Assembly (NCBI GenBank): GCA_030753015.1 | Contig: JASMDC010000046.1 | Location: 1-27,361 of the forward strand | Length of the DNA: 27,361 nt | DNA from: Candidatus Undinarchaeales archaeon | GTDB lineage: Archaea; SpSt-1190; JASMDC01 | Direction: 5' to 3' | In this document: positions 21,371-27,361 of the stretch, in pieces | Numbering within the stretch: the first letter of the stretch is position 1 | Layout: every line of letters starts with the position of its first letter | Translations under genes and position numbers: made by a program | The notes under the pieces: model-generated | The model's database searches: none | Seen by the model: only the letters and a program-made list of their open reading frames with translations | Told to the model about the DNA's origin: nothing

Positions 21371-22543
21371 GTGGTGCGCGAGCTGACGGACGTGGGAGCG
21401 GCATCACTGTACGCACAAAGGATACGACTGAAGGGGCCGATCGAGCTCTACGATTCAACTCTCCGGGACGGCGAGCAGACCCCTGGCGTGTGCTTCACCC
21501 CTGACGAGAAGGAGGCGATCGCGCGCGAGCTCGACGCAGTGGGCGTACCCATCATCGAGGCCGGATTCCCTGTGGTATCGCCCAAGGAGGCCGAGGGCGT
21601 CAGGCGGATCGTGGCTGCTGGACTCGACGCGCGGCTAGTGGCGCTCTCGCGACTCAGGGATGAGGACATCGACGTCGCCGTGGACTGCGGTGTGGATGGC
21701 GTGCTCCTCTTCATCGCGAGCTCGGACGTCCATCTCGACCACAAGCTCCACATGGACCGGGAACAAGTACTGGAGGCCGTCGCCTCTAAGGTTGCCTATG
21801 CTCGCGACCGTGGGCTCCGTGTCCAGTTCACTCCCGAGGACGCGTCCCGGACAGATCCTGCATTCCTCAAAGAAGTGCTCGCCACTGCCGAGTGGGCGGG
21901 TGCCGAGCGTGTGGGCGTGGCCGATACCGTGGGTATCCTCGATCCGGCAGCGACCAGACGGCTGGTGCGTACGGCCATGGAGGCCGTGAAGGTACCGGTC
22001 TCCGTCCACCTCCACAATGACCTGGGTCTGGCGACCGCGAACACCCTTGCAGCCTTCGAGGAGGGGGTCGTGGCCGCTGCCGTGACGGTGAACGGCATCG
22101 GCGAGCGTGCCGGAAACGCCTCCCTGGAAGAGGTCGCTGCGTCGCTGGCCGTCCACTACGGGTACGACTGCGGCATCGACCTCTCCCGACTCACAGAGCT
22201 ATCCGAGCTCGTCTCCCATCTCACGGGCATACCCGTACCAGGCAACAAGGCGGTGGTCGGCCCCAATACGTTCACCCACGAGTCCGGTATCCATGTGGCC
22301 GCAGTACTGGAGGAGCCTGCCACCTACGAACCGTTCCCAGCTGAGCTCGTGGGAGGGCGGCGCAACCTTGTGTTCGGCAAACACAGCGGACGGAAGGCCG
22401 TGCGCCACCTCCTTCGGAAGGAGGGTCTCGCTCATGGTCCCGATGCCGTCGGTCGCGTGCTGGCACTGCTCAAGGACGTGGAGGGGCCGTTGACCCATCG
22501 GGAGCTGATTGTGCTGACAAGGGACGGGGGTACGATGCAGTGA
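21371..22543 (+). CDS. aksA: Homocitrate synthase-type 2-oxoacid elongase (AksA)
   Basis: AksA condenses acetyl-CoA with 2-oxoglutarate, 2-oxoadipate and 2-oxopimelate in the elongation pathway to 2-oxosuberate, a coenzyme B precursor. The 390-residue sequence has the signature YDSTLRDGEQTPG with Arg32 and Asp33, the metal-binding His213 and His215 in VHLHNDLG, and GIGERAGNASLEEVA. Length excludes the C-terminal regulatory LeuA domain, matching AksA or NifV rather than 2-isopropylmalate synthase, although citramalate synthase cannot be excluded. The GTG at 21371 has GAGGTGA seven bases upstream, beginning in the radical SAM stop codon, and the gene overlaps aksF by four bases (GTGA). That placement next to a dehydrogenase of the same pathway strengthens the assignment. 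Confidence 0.85.
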   Translation: MVRELTDVGAASLYAQRIRLKGPIELYDSTLRDGEQTPGVCFTPDEKEAIARELDAVGVPIIEAGFPVVSPKEAEGVRRIVAAGLDARLVALSRLRDEDIDVAVDCGVDGVLLFIASSDVHLDHKLHMDREQVLEAVASKVAYARDRGLRVQFTPEDASRTDPAFLKEVLATAEWAGAERVGVADTVGILDPAATRRLVRTAMEAVKVPVSVHLHNDLGLATANTLAAFEEGVVAAAVTVNGIGERAGNASLEEVAASLAVHYGYDCGIDLSRLTELSELVSHLTGIPVPGNKAVVGPNTFTHESGIHVAAVLEEPATYEPFPAELVGGRRNLVFGKHSGRKAVRHLLRKEGLAHGPDAVGRVLALLKDVEGPLTHRELIVLTRDGGTMQ

Positions 22544-23544
22544 CCATACCTCTCGTGGTGGTCCGTGGCGATGGTGTGGGGCCCGAGGTCGTTGACGCGG
22601 CCCTTGCGGCAGCATCCCCCCTTCTGGACGGCTTCGAGCTCGTGGAGGCCCGGATGGGGTTGACATGCTACCGGGAGACTGGGAGCGCGCTGCCCGCGGA
22701 CACGCTCGAGATGCTACGGGACGGAGGGCTCGCCCTCCTTGGCGCGGTCCAGACCCCGCCCAACGCCCATTACAGCTCGCCATTGTTACGTATGCGACGG
22801 GAGCTCGACCTGTTCGCCAACCTGCGCCCGGTCCGCGACCTCCGTGGCGGGCCCGTCGACCTGGTGGTCGTGCGGGAGAACCTCGAGTGCCTGTATGCCG
22901 GTCTCGAAGGCGGTAATGAGGACACTGCCCTGGCGATCCGCGTGATCACACGACAGAATTGCGAGAGGATATCGCGGTTCGCTCTGGAGCTCGCTCGTGA
23001 CCGGTCGGAGGATCACCGGAAGGTGACCTGCGTGCACAAGGCCAACGTACTGGCCCAGACCTGCGGTCTCTTCCGAGACACCTTCACCAGGGTGTCCGGG
23101 GACTACCCGGACGTGCCCGTGGACGAGCTCCATGCGGATGTGTGCGCCATGCGGATGGTCATGGATCCAGGCTCCATGGACGTTCTTGTCACCACCAACA
23201 TGTTCGGTGACATCCTCTCCGACCTGGCCGCGGGACTGGTCGGCGGCCTTGGCACGGTGCCCTCGGGCAACATCGGCGAGCGATGCGCGGTGTTCGAGCC
23301 CGTCCACGGTGCCGCACCAGACATCGCTGGGAAGGGTGTGGCCAATCCGGCCGCCGCCATCCTCTCGCTCGCCATGCTGCTCGAGCATGCGGGGGACATT
23401 GACGGTGGTCGCCGCCTCTCCCGCGCGGTCGAGTCGTGCGTGCTCGCAGGGGAGACCACACCGGACCTTGGCGGGTCCCTTGGCACCGACGCGGTCGCTA
23501 GGGCGGTCCTGCATCGGCTGGAGACCGATACGGTGGAGGGATGA
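22540..23544 (+). CDS. aksF: Homoisocitrate/isopropylmalate dehydrogenase family protein (AksF)
   Basis: AksF oxidatively decarboxylates homoisocitrate and its longer homologues, using NAD(P), after AksA and the AksDE isomerase. The 334-residue sequence begins [17 protein letters not shown]. It has the substrate site [11 protein letters not shown], the [13 protein letters not shown] segment, the acidic metal ligands in [21 protein letters not shown] (split) and the signature [14 protein letters not shown] with [19 protein letters not shown]. It shares its start with the aksA stop codon (GTGA overlap), so the two enzymes are translationally coupled. A LeuB-type 3-isopropylmalate dehydrogenase is possible in principle, but no leu genes are nearby. 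The aksD and aksE isomerase genes are not in this window. Confidence 0.85.
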   Translation: MTIPLVVVRGDGVGPEVVDAALAAASPLLDGFELVEARMGLTCYRETGSALPADTLEMLRDGGLALLGAVQTPPNAHYSSPLLRMRRELDLFANLRPVRDLRGGPVDLVVVRENLECLYAGLEGGNEDTALAIRVITRQNCERISRFALELARDRSEDHRKVTCVHKANVLAQTCGLFRDTFTRVSGDYPDVPVDELHADVCAMRMVMDPGSMDVLVTTNMFGDILSDLAAGLVGGLGTVPSGNIGERCAVFEPVHGAAPDIAGKGVANPAAAILSLAMLLEHAGDIDGGRRLSRAVESCVLAGETTPDLGGSLGTDAVARAVLHRLETDTVEG

Positions 23545-24188
23545 GGTTGCGCTGGAACGCTCACGTGATGCTCGCGCTGTGCGGACTTCCTGTCATGGCA
23601 CGCCTCCTGCCCGGCTTCGACCTGTTGGCGGACGGGTTTGTGGCCGCCGTAACGCTCTGTCTGGCCGCCATGCTCCCCGACTTCGACCGGGTGGAGGGGC
23701 TGGACCAGGTTCCCGGCTACCTAACGGGCGTCTGGCGACGCACTCTGGCAGGATGCGTGGTGCTCTATCCCCTGTTCCTCGTAGCCCGTTACATGAATGG
23801 CTGGCGCCCTGTCACACCGGACCTGGGGCTCATGCTGCTGCTCTTGGTCCTGGTCGTGGCCTCGTTCGTGGTGCTTGCCATCGCGTTCGCGCTCCTCACA
23901 CGCCTGCTCGGCCTCGCCCATCGGAAGCTACTCCATTCCCTCGTGCTACCGGTCACTGGCGCTGCTGCTGCCATGATTGAGGGCATTCCCATCATAGTCC
24001 CTGTAGCGTTCGTTCTTGGTTTCGGTTCCCATGCACTGGCCGACGCGCTCACACCGTCCGGTGTGTACCCGTTCTATCCCCTCTCGACCCGCCGGATCTC
24101 CCTGGACGTCGTACGCACCGGCGGGTGGGGCGAGCGCTCCTTCTTGGTCGTGTTCTTCATCACGTTCGTGGCCCTGAGTATATTCTAG
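23541..24188 (+). CDS. DUF457/YdjM-type membrane metal-dependent hydrolase
   Basis: This 215-residue integral membrane protein ends the operon. Conserved elements of the membrane metal-hydrolase family are visible: an N-terminal [25 protein letters not shown] and, near the end, [21 protein letters not shown]. The His and Asp residues lie at the ends of the hydrophobic helices, consistent with a metal site at the membrane interface. Four or five transmembrane helices are apparent. The ATG overlaps the aksF stop by four bases (ATGA), which makes it part of the message. Its link to coenzyme B synthesis is unclear and may be only positional. Confidence 0.78.
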   Translation: MRLRWNAHVMLALCGLPVMARLLPGFDLLADGFVAAVTLCLAAMLPDFDRVEGLDQVPGYLTGVWRRTLAGCVVLYPLFLVARYMNGWRPVTPDLGLMLLLLVLVVASFVVLAIAFALLTRLLGLAHRKLLHSLVLPVTGAAAAMIEGIPIIVPVAFVLGFGSHALADALTPSGVYPFYPLSTRRISLDVVRTGGWGERSFLVVFFITFVALSIF

Positions 24189-24210
24189 CTGGCCTTGGCC
24201 GGCGAAAGGC

Positions 24211-24220
24211 ACTTAAAGCA
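24211..24220 (+). promoter_or_regulatory. TATA box of the coiled-coil membrane protein gene
   Basis: ACTTAAAGCA is centred about 26 nt before the ATG at 24240, predicting a leaderless transcript. Confidence 0.55.
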
Positions 24221-24239
24221 TCACAGGCGTTGCGATAGT

Positions 24240-24644
24240 ATGCTCAGGCCGCTCAGGGAGGAGGTCCAGCGACTCGAGACTCAGGACTATGCGATGCTCG
24301 GTTCCGTTGTGATAATCCTGGCCCTCGCATGGCACCAGTTCCTCACAGAGATGCCTTTAACGAACGTGACCGAGGAGAGCCAGACGGTCTTTATAATCTC
24401 CGGGCTGTTCGACCTTGTGCTCCTGCTGTTCATTCTCAATCTGCTCTTCCACCTCCACCGCATTGAGCGCCGGCTCGAGGGAGAGGTCGAGGCCGTGGAG
24501 GCCGAGGTCAAGGACATCGAGGACGAGGTCGAGGCTGTTGAGGATGAGGTCCATGAGGTTGAGGCCGAGGTCAAGGCCGTCGAGCATGAGGTAGAGACCG
24601 AGCTGGAGCGTTCACGGAAGAAGCGCAGCAAGCGGAAGAAGTAA
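24240..24644 (+). CDS. Two-TM protein with perfect-heptad coiled coil
   Basis: This 134-residue protein has two hydrophobic segments (about 17-34 and 49-73) joined by a short loop. A long charged region follows in which the unit EVxxVEx repeats about six times at a strict seven-residue spacing (about 82-123). Val and Val/Ile fall at the a and d positions, so this is a parallel or antiparallel coiled coil of about six heptads. It ends in a Lys/Arg-rich tail (KKRSKRKK). The ATG at 24240 fits the TATA; the upstream frame starting at 24195 would include it. Function unknown; it may be an oligomerising membrane scaffold. The Glu-rich repeat also makes a low-complexity DNA repeat at 24477-24601. 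Confidence 0.72.
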   Translation: MLRPLREEVQRLETQDYAMLGSVVIILALAWHQFLTEMPLTNVTEESQTVFIISGLFDLVLLLFILNLLFHLHRIERRLEGEVEAVEAEVKDIEDEVEAVEDEVHEVEAEVKAVEHEVETELERSRKKRSKRKK

Positions 24645-24768
24645 CGGTCACGGGCCCCTGTCGAGATCCTTTTCCAGGACCTCGCGTACCTTTCTTGCGT
24701 CCCTCGTCGCTCTCCCAGCCCTCGCGAACAGCTATTTAAGTTTGAATGCACAGGACCGCATCGGGCCC
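24645..24768 (+). other. Non-coding gap with TATA box before the glycosyltransferase-like gene
   Basis: This gap of about 120 bases contains no credible gene. A TATA (GCTATTTAAG, 24731-24740) is centred near 24736, about 33 nt before the ATG at 24769, allowing a leader of about 6 nt. No RNA gene structure was seen in the pyrimidine-rich part at 24645-24730. Confidence 0.55.
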
Positions 24769-26343
24769 ATGGCGGATGCTACAGCGCTCATCAACGCCTC
24801 CTATCCGCTCGTGCTCTATGCCAACCTTGCGGCCATCGTGCTCGCCCTCGTGGGGTTGCGCGCGACGTTCACCCGAAGGCTAGCTCCATTACATCGCTCG
24901 TTCCCGTTGCTGGCCATGCTCATCATCGGAGGGTTCGCCCTTCGTGCCGTCCACGGAGTCCAGGTTGACCCCCTCTGGTCCTCTGGCCAGGAGCTACGTA
25001 TCGTGGCCAAGGGGCTTCTCCTCAACCACGAGCTAGCGGACTGCGGGTGGGGGAGCTTCGCGGAATGCGACCGGCCTGGACCACCGGGTCACCCGAGCGG
25101 CTACTCGGCCATGCTAGCTGCGTGGTTCTCGCTCTTCGGTGTCACGCTCTGGTCGGCCCGCGCCTTCTCCCTTTTCGCTAGTACGCTCGCAATCCCGCTC
25201 GCATACATAACTGCATTATTGTTGTGGGATGACCGCCGCGCCGCCGAGGGGGCCGCGCTCATCACGACCGTTCTCCCATGGATCGTGAACTTCGCGGGGC
25301 ACGGGGACCTCGTCCCGGTGACCGCACCATGGGTGCTCCTCTGCGTGTCCGCTTTAGCGCAGGCGGTCCATACTCGGAGTCGCGGACACCAGATGCTCAC
25401 CGTGCTAATCGTGTGCTACGCGGTGCACCTCTCTCTTGAGAACGGGCTCCTCCTGGCCATCCTTGTGCTACTGCCCATCGTTCGACGGATGCTTCCCTTC
25501 CTGGTGGCGGCGCTCTTGGTGCTACCGCTGATCGCATGGCACCTGGATATACCGGGCCATTTCCAACCAGGGGACGCGTCCTCTGTGACACCCTTGGGGA
25601 TGTTCACCATCGAGGCGTTCCTCAGGGACGTTCCCGCCATTGTGAGGGGCCTTATCGCTCCTGATTCGTTCGGATTAATTCCCCTGATCCTCGTCGCGTG
25701 TGCCCTGATAGGGGGGAGGGATCGCCGAGGCAGCACACTGGCGCTGGCGCTCCTTGCCGCGATCTACCTCGTAACGTACGGTGCCTATTGGACCGAGGAC
25801 GTCCACGAGTACCTCCCATTGCCCTTCACTCTTCTTGCGGTCCTGGGTGGACGGGGCCTCGTTGTACTCGCGGGCTGGACAGGGGACGATGATGCCGGCC
25901 GCACACTCGCCGTAGTCGCCATGGTCCTTGCCCTCTCGATTTCCTATGGTCGGTTCTCAACGGTGTACCCGACACTATCCACTCCGGAGGACCTGGTCGC
26001 CGCATCGTCCGTCGCATCGCCAGATGGATATGTGATGACCTCGAGCTGCAACGGTGCACGCGCCCTCCTATTCGCACGCGATGATGTCAGGGCCATATGT
26101 AGCGTCTACGGACTCGAGGTCCTTGAGAGCGGGCTCGCTGAGCGGACGGACGTTCACTTCCTTCGCTCCTGGGAGTGCGACGCCCAGGACGGCTTCTACC
26201 TCCCCAAGCGGGACAGGTACAATCTCTTCTGCCGCTCCATCGAGCGCAACTTCGACATGACCTTCGAAGGTAGCCACGGGGATATAATGGCCTATCGCCT
26301 TTCCCCACGACCGATTGGTGAGCGGTACATTCCCGGGAGCTGA
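24769..26343 (+). CDS. GT-C-type membrane glycosyltransferase-like protein
   Basis: The 524-residue protein has about ten transmembrane helices and a soluble C-terminal part (about 420-524). The architecture and the first extracytoplasmic loop, with VDPLWSSGQE, are like polyprenyl-phosphate-sugar dependent glycosyltransferases (PMT_2/ArnT). The loop PPGHPSGYSAMLAAWFSLFG followed by SARAFSLFAS is typical of this group. Such enzymes decorate surface glycans, S-layer proteins or lipids in archaea, in keeping with the glmM-glmU pair elsewhere in the window, but no donor or acceptor can be specified. The start at 24769 (MADATALINAS) fits a short leader; an upstream TTG at 24742 would overlap the TATA region. 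Confidence 0.7.
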   Translation: MADATALINASYPLVLYANLAAIVLALVGLRATFTRRLAPLHRSFPLLAMLIIGGFALRAVHGVQVDPLWSSGQELRIVAKGLLLNHELADCGWGSFAECDRPGPPGHPSGYSAMLAAWFSLFGVTLWSARAFSLFASTLAIPLAYITALLLWDDRRAAEGAALITTVLPWIVNFAGHGDLVPVTAPWVLLCVSALAQAVHTRSRGHQMLTVLIVCYAVHLSLENGLLLAILVLLPIVRRMLPFLVAALLVLPLIAWHLDIPGHFQPGDASSVTPLGMFTIEAFLRDVPAIVRGLIAPDSFGLIPLILVACALIGGRDRRGSTLALALLAAIYLVTYGAYWTEDVHEYLPLPFTLLAVLGGRGLVVLAGWTGDDDAGRTLAVVAMVLALSISYGRFSTVYPTLSTPEDLVAASSVASPDGYVMTSSCNGARALLFARDDVRAICSVYGLEVLESGLAERTDVHFLRSWECDAQDGFYLPKRDRYNLFCRSIERNFDMTFEGSHGDIMAYRLSPRPIGERYIPGS

Positions 26344-26355
26344 CGTAAAGGGAAG

Positions 26356-26363
26356 GTATAAAC
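26356..26363 (+). promoter_or_regulatory. TATA box of the HAD phosphatase gene
   Basis: GTATAAAC is centred about 29 nt upstream of the GTG at 26389, predicting a leaderless transcript. Confidence 0.6.
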
Positions 26364-26388
26364 GGGAGTTGCAGGGCACGAGCGTACA

Positions 26389-27255
26389 GTGCCCATCACG
26401 CATGTGATCCTCGACTGGGATGGTACGATCACCGACATCGATCGCGAGTCGCAGTCATTCCAAGAGCTCTATCCTCAGCTCTTCTGTGAGCGTCTAGGCA
26501 TCGATCAGGAGACCTACCGCACCATGTTCGATGAGCTACGGGATGATGTGCTCAGTGATCCCGGACTGGGCTTCGAAATACTCGGCTATGATGTGGTCCC
26601 TGCAGCGGCCGATCCGTACCTATTGACCCAGAAGACCATCCAGGTGACGCTCCAGCAGCTACGGGACGGGAGCCTCGATGTCCCGCACGCGGACCTTCCC
26701 GATGACGAGAGCGCCTTCCTGATCGACCTGTACAAGGACGCGGTCGGACGAGCTGAGAACGAAGCGTACTTCAGGGATGGGAAGGACGCCACCAAGCGGT
26801 TCCTTGATGACCTCATCACGCACAAGGACGTCGCAATCGTGACGAACTCGAGCACGGCGAAGGTCGAGGCCCAGCTCGGTGAGCTAGGCTACACGAACGA
26901 TGACATTTCACACTTCACGATCAGAGGTAACGCAAAGAAGCTCTTCGTTACCCCATCGTACGACAGCCTCCCCGACGAGGTGACACCGCCCGGATTTCCG
27001 AGAGCTGTCCAACTTCGGAGGGGCCACTACAACGATGTACTCACGGACCTGGAACAGCAGGGCTACTCGCCGGAGAGCACGGCGGTGGTCGGCGACTGCT
27101 ACGAGCTAGACCTCGCCCTCCCAGAGGTTCTTGGCTATGCCACCGTCCAGTTCGCCACGCCATTCACACCGGAGCACGAGAGAGCCTACAACGAGGGCAA
27201 GGGACCGACCTGCTTCGTTCGGACTTACGGTGAGCTGAGCGAAGCGCTCTGCTAG
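26389..27255 (+). CDS. HAD superfamily hydrolase
   Basis: This 288-residue protein has the HAD motifs: motif I DWDGTITD with the nucleophile Asp9 and acid/base Asp11, motif II IVTNSS (Thr152), a basic residue in the Lys183-Lys184 region for motif III, and motif IV VVGDCYELDLALP with Asp236 and Asp241. A helical cap is inserted between motifs I and II. The typical role is hydrolysis of small phosphate esters in the cytoplasm; a specific substrate cannot be named. The GTG start matches the TATA at 26356. No operon partner is evident. An IS200/IS605-type hairpin begins seven bases after the stop codon. Confidence 0.78.
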   Translation: MPITHVILDWDGTITDIDRESQSFQELYPQLFCERLGIDQETYRTMFDELRDDVLSDPGLGFEILGYDVVPAAADPYLLTQKTIQVTLQQLRDGSLDVPHADLPDDESAFLIDLYKDAVGRAENEAYFRDGKDATKRFLDDLITHKDVAIVTNSSTAKVEAQLGELGYTNDDISHFTIRGNAKKLFVTPSYDSLPDEVTPPGFPRAVQLRRGHYNDVLTDLEQQGYSPESTAVVGDCYELDLALPEVLGYATVQFATPFTPEHERAYNEGKGPTCFVRTYGELSEALC

Positions 27256-27261
27256 GTACCA

Positions 27262-27300
27262 GTGAACTACCCCTAGCTGACGCAAGGGGCTTCCCGCTTC
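27262..27300 (+). mobile_element. Solitary IS200/IS605-type end hairpin (copy 2)
   Basis: GTGAACTACCCCT, a loop (27275-27284), AGGGG and CTTCCCGCTTC repeat the arrangement of the copy at 13461, in the same orientation and again just after a stop codon. The sequence matches IS200/IS605 right-end hairpins. No TnpB or TnpA gene was found in this window, though the element could continue beyond its right edge. Confidence 0.55.
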
Positions 27301-27329
27301 GACGCTGTTTCCAGCTCCACGGGCGCATC

Positions 27330-27344
27330 GGGTGGTCCCCACCC
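27330..27344 (+). repeat. Small hairpin near the right edge
   Basis: GGGTGG (27330-27335), a three-base loop and CCACCC (27339-27344) form a perfect six-base-pair stem. It lies 30 nt beyond the IS200/IS605-type hairpin and could belong to the same element or be chance in GC-rich DNA. The window ends at 27361. Confidence 0.35.
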
Positions 27345-27361
27345 TGAGCGATCCTGAATGT

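Noticed and set aside
21371-22543. Annotating AksA as 2-isopropylmalate synthase
   Set aside because: The regulatory C-terminal domain is absent and the adjacent genes are not leu genes; the assignment as a homocitrate synthase-type elongase is preferred but remains inference.
27106-27342. Minus-strand open frame at the right edge
   Set aside because: It crosses the HAD gene and the IS200/IS605-type hairpin and shows no family pattern.

Overview
This is a GC-rich archaeal window of about 27 kb. AT-rich TATA boxes stand out sharply, and most start codons lie 25-29 nt downstream of a TATA centre with no Shine-Dalgarno site. That is the signature of leaderless transcription, and I used it to choose starts (several are GTG). 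Gene content points to a methanogen or a close relative with the methyl-CoM reductase cofactor system: methanogenesis marker protein 11, marker protein 4 (MtxX), a homocitrate-synthase-type AksA and a homoisocitrate-dehydrogenase-type AksF. Genus cannot be fixed from this sequence; high-GC lineages such as Methanomassiliicoccales or Methanopyrus relatives are possible.

Layout. 170-1926 (minus): rtcA, then a membrane-anchored surface protein. 1980-2924: a 2-hydroxyacid dehydrogenase (SerA-like). 2928-4040 (minus): an M20 deacylase/peptidase, divergent from a 44-residue zinc-ribbon protein (4096-4230). 4293-5425: a caspase-like (C13/C14) protein with an EF-hand and a suspicious frameshift at its start. 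5422-7685 (minus): a polytopic GT-C-like membrane protein and an unrecognised soluble protein. 7792-9775: three tandem paralogues of an unrecognised two-TM family, each with its own near-identical promoter. 9776-10108: a degraded region with an Lrp/AsnC remnant and a second gene tail. 10109-10807 (minus): a polytopic membrane protein. 10917-13458: a glmM-glmU type pair for UDP-amino-sugar synthesis. 13461-13497: an IS200/IS605-type end hairpin with no transposase. 13540-15057: a B12-binding radical SAM protein. 15060-16913 (minus): a cysteine-rich lipoprotein with a transglutaminase-like domain.

16942-24188 is the most informative region. mmp11 (minus) and mtxX (plus) diverge from one shared TATA box. 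mtxX continues with almost no gaps into a three-domain ThDP enzyme, a radical SAM protein with a C-terminal CxxCxxC, aksA, aksF and a DUF457-type membrane metal-hydrolase. AksA and AksF perform the 2-oxoacid elongation leading to 2-oxosuberate for coenzyme B. A ThDP-dependent 2-oxoacid enzyme in the same operon is a strong candidate for the 2-oxosuberate decarboxylase step, for which I know of no established gene. 24240-27255 holds a coiled-coil membrane protein, a GT-C glycosyltransferase-like protein and a HAD phosphatase, followed by a second solitary IS200/IS605-type hairpin.

Recurring architecture: three divergent gene pairs (rtcA/serA, M20/zinc ribbon, mmp11/mtxX) each share one nearly symmetric TATA element placed about 27 nt from both start codons.
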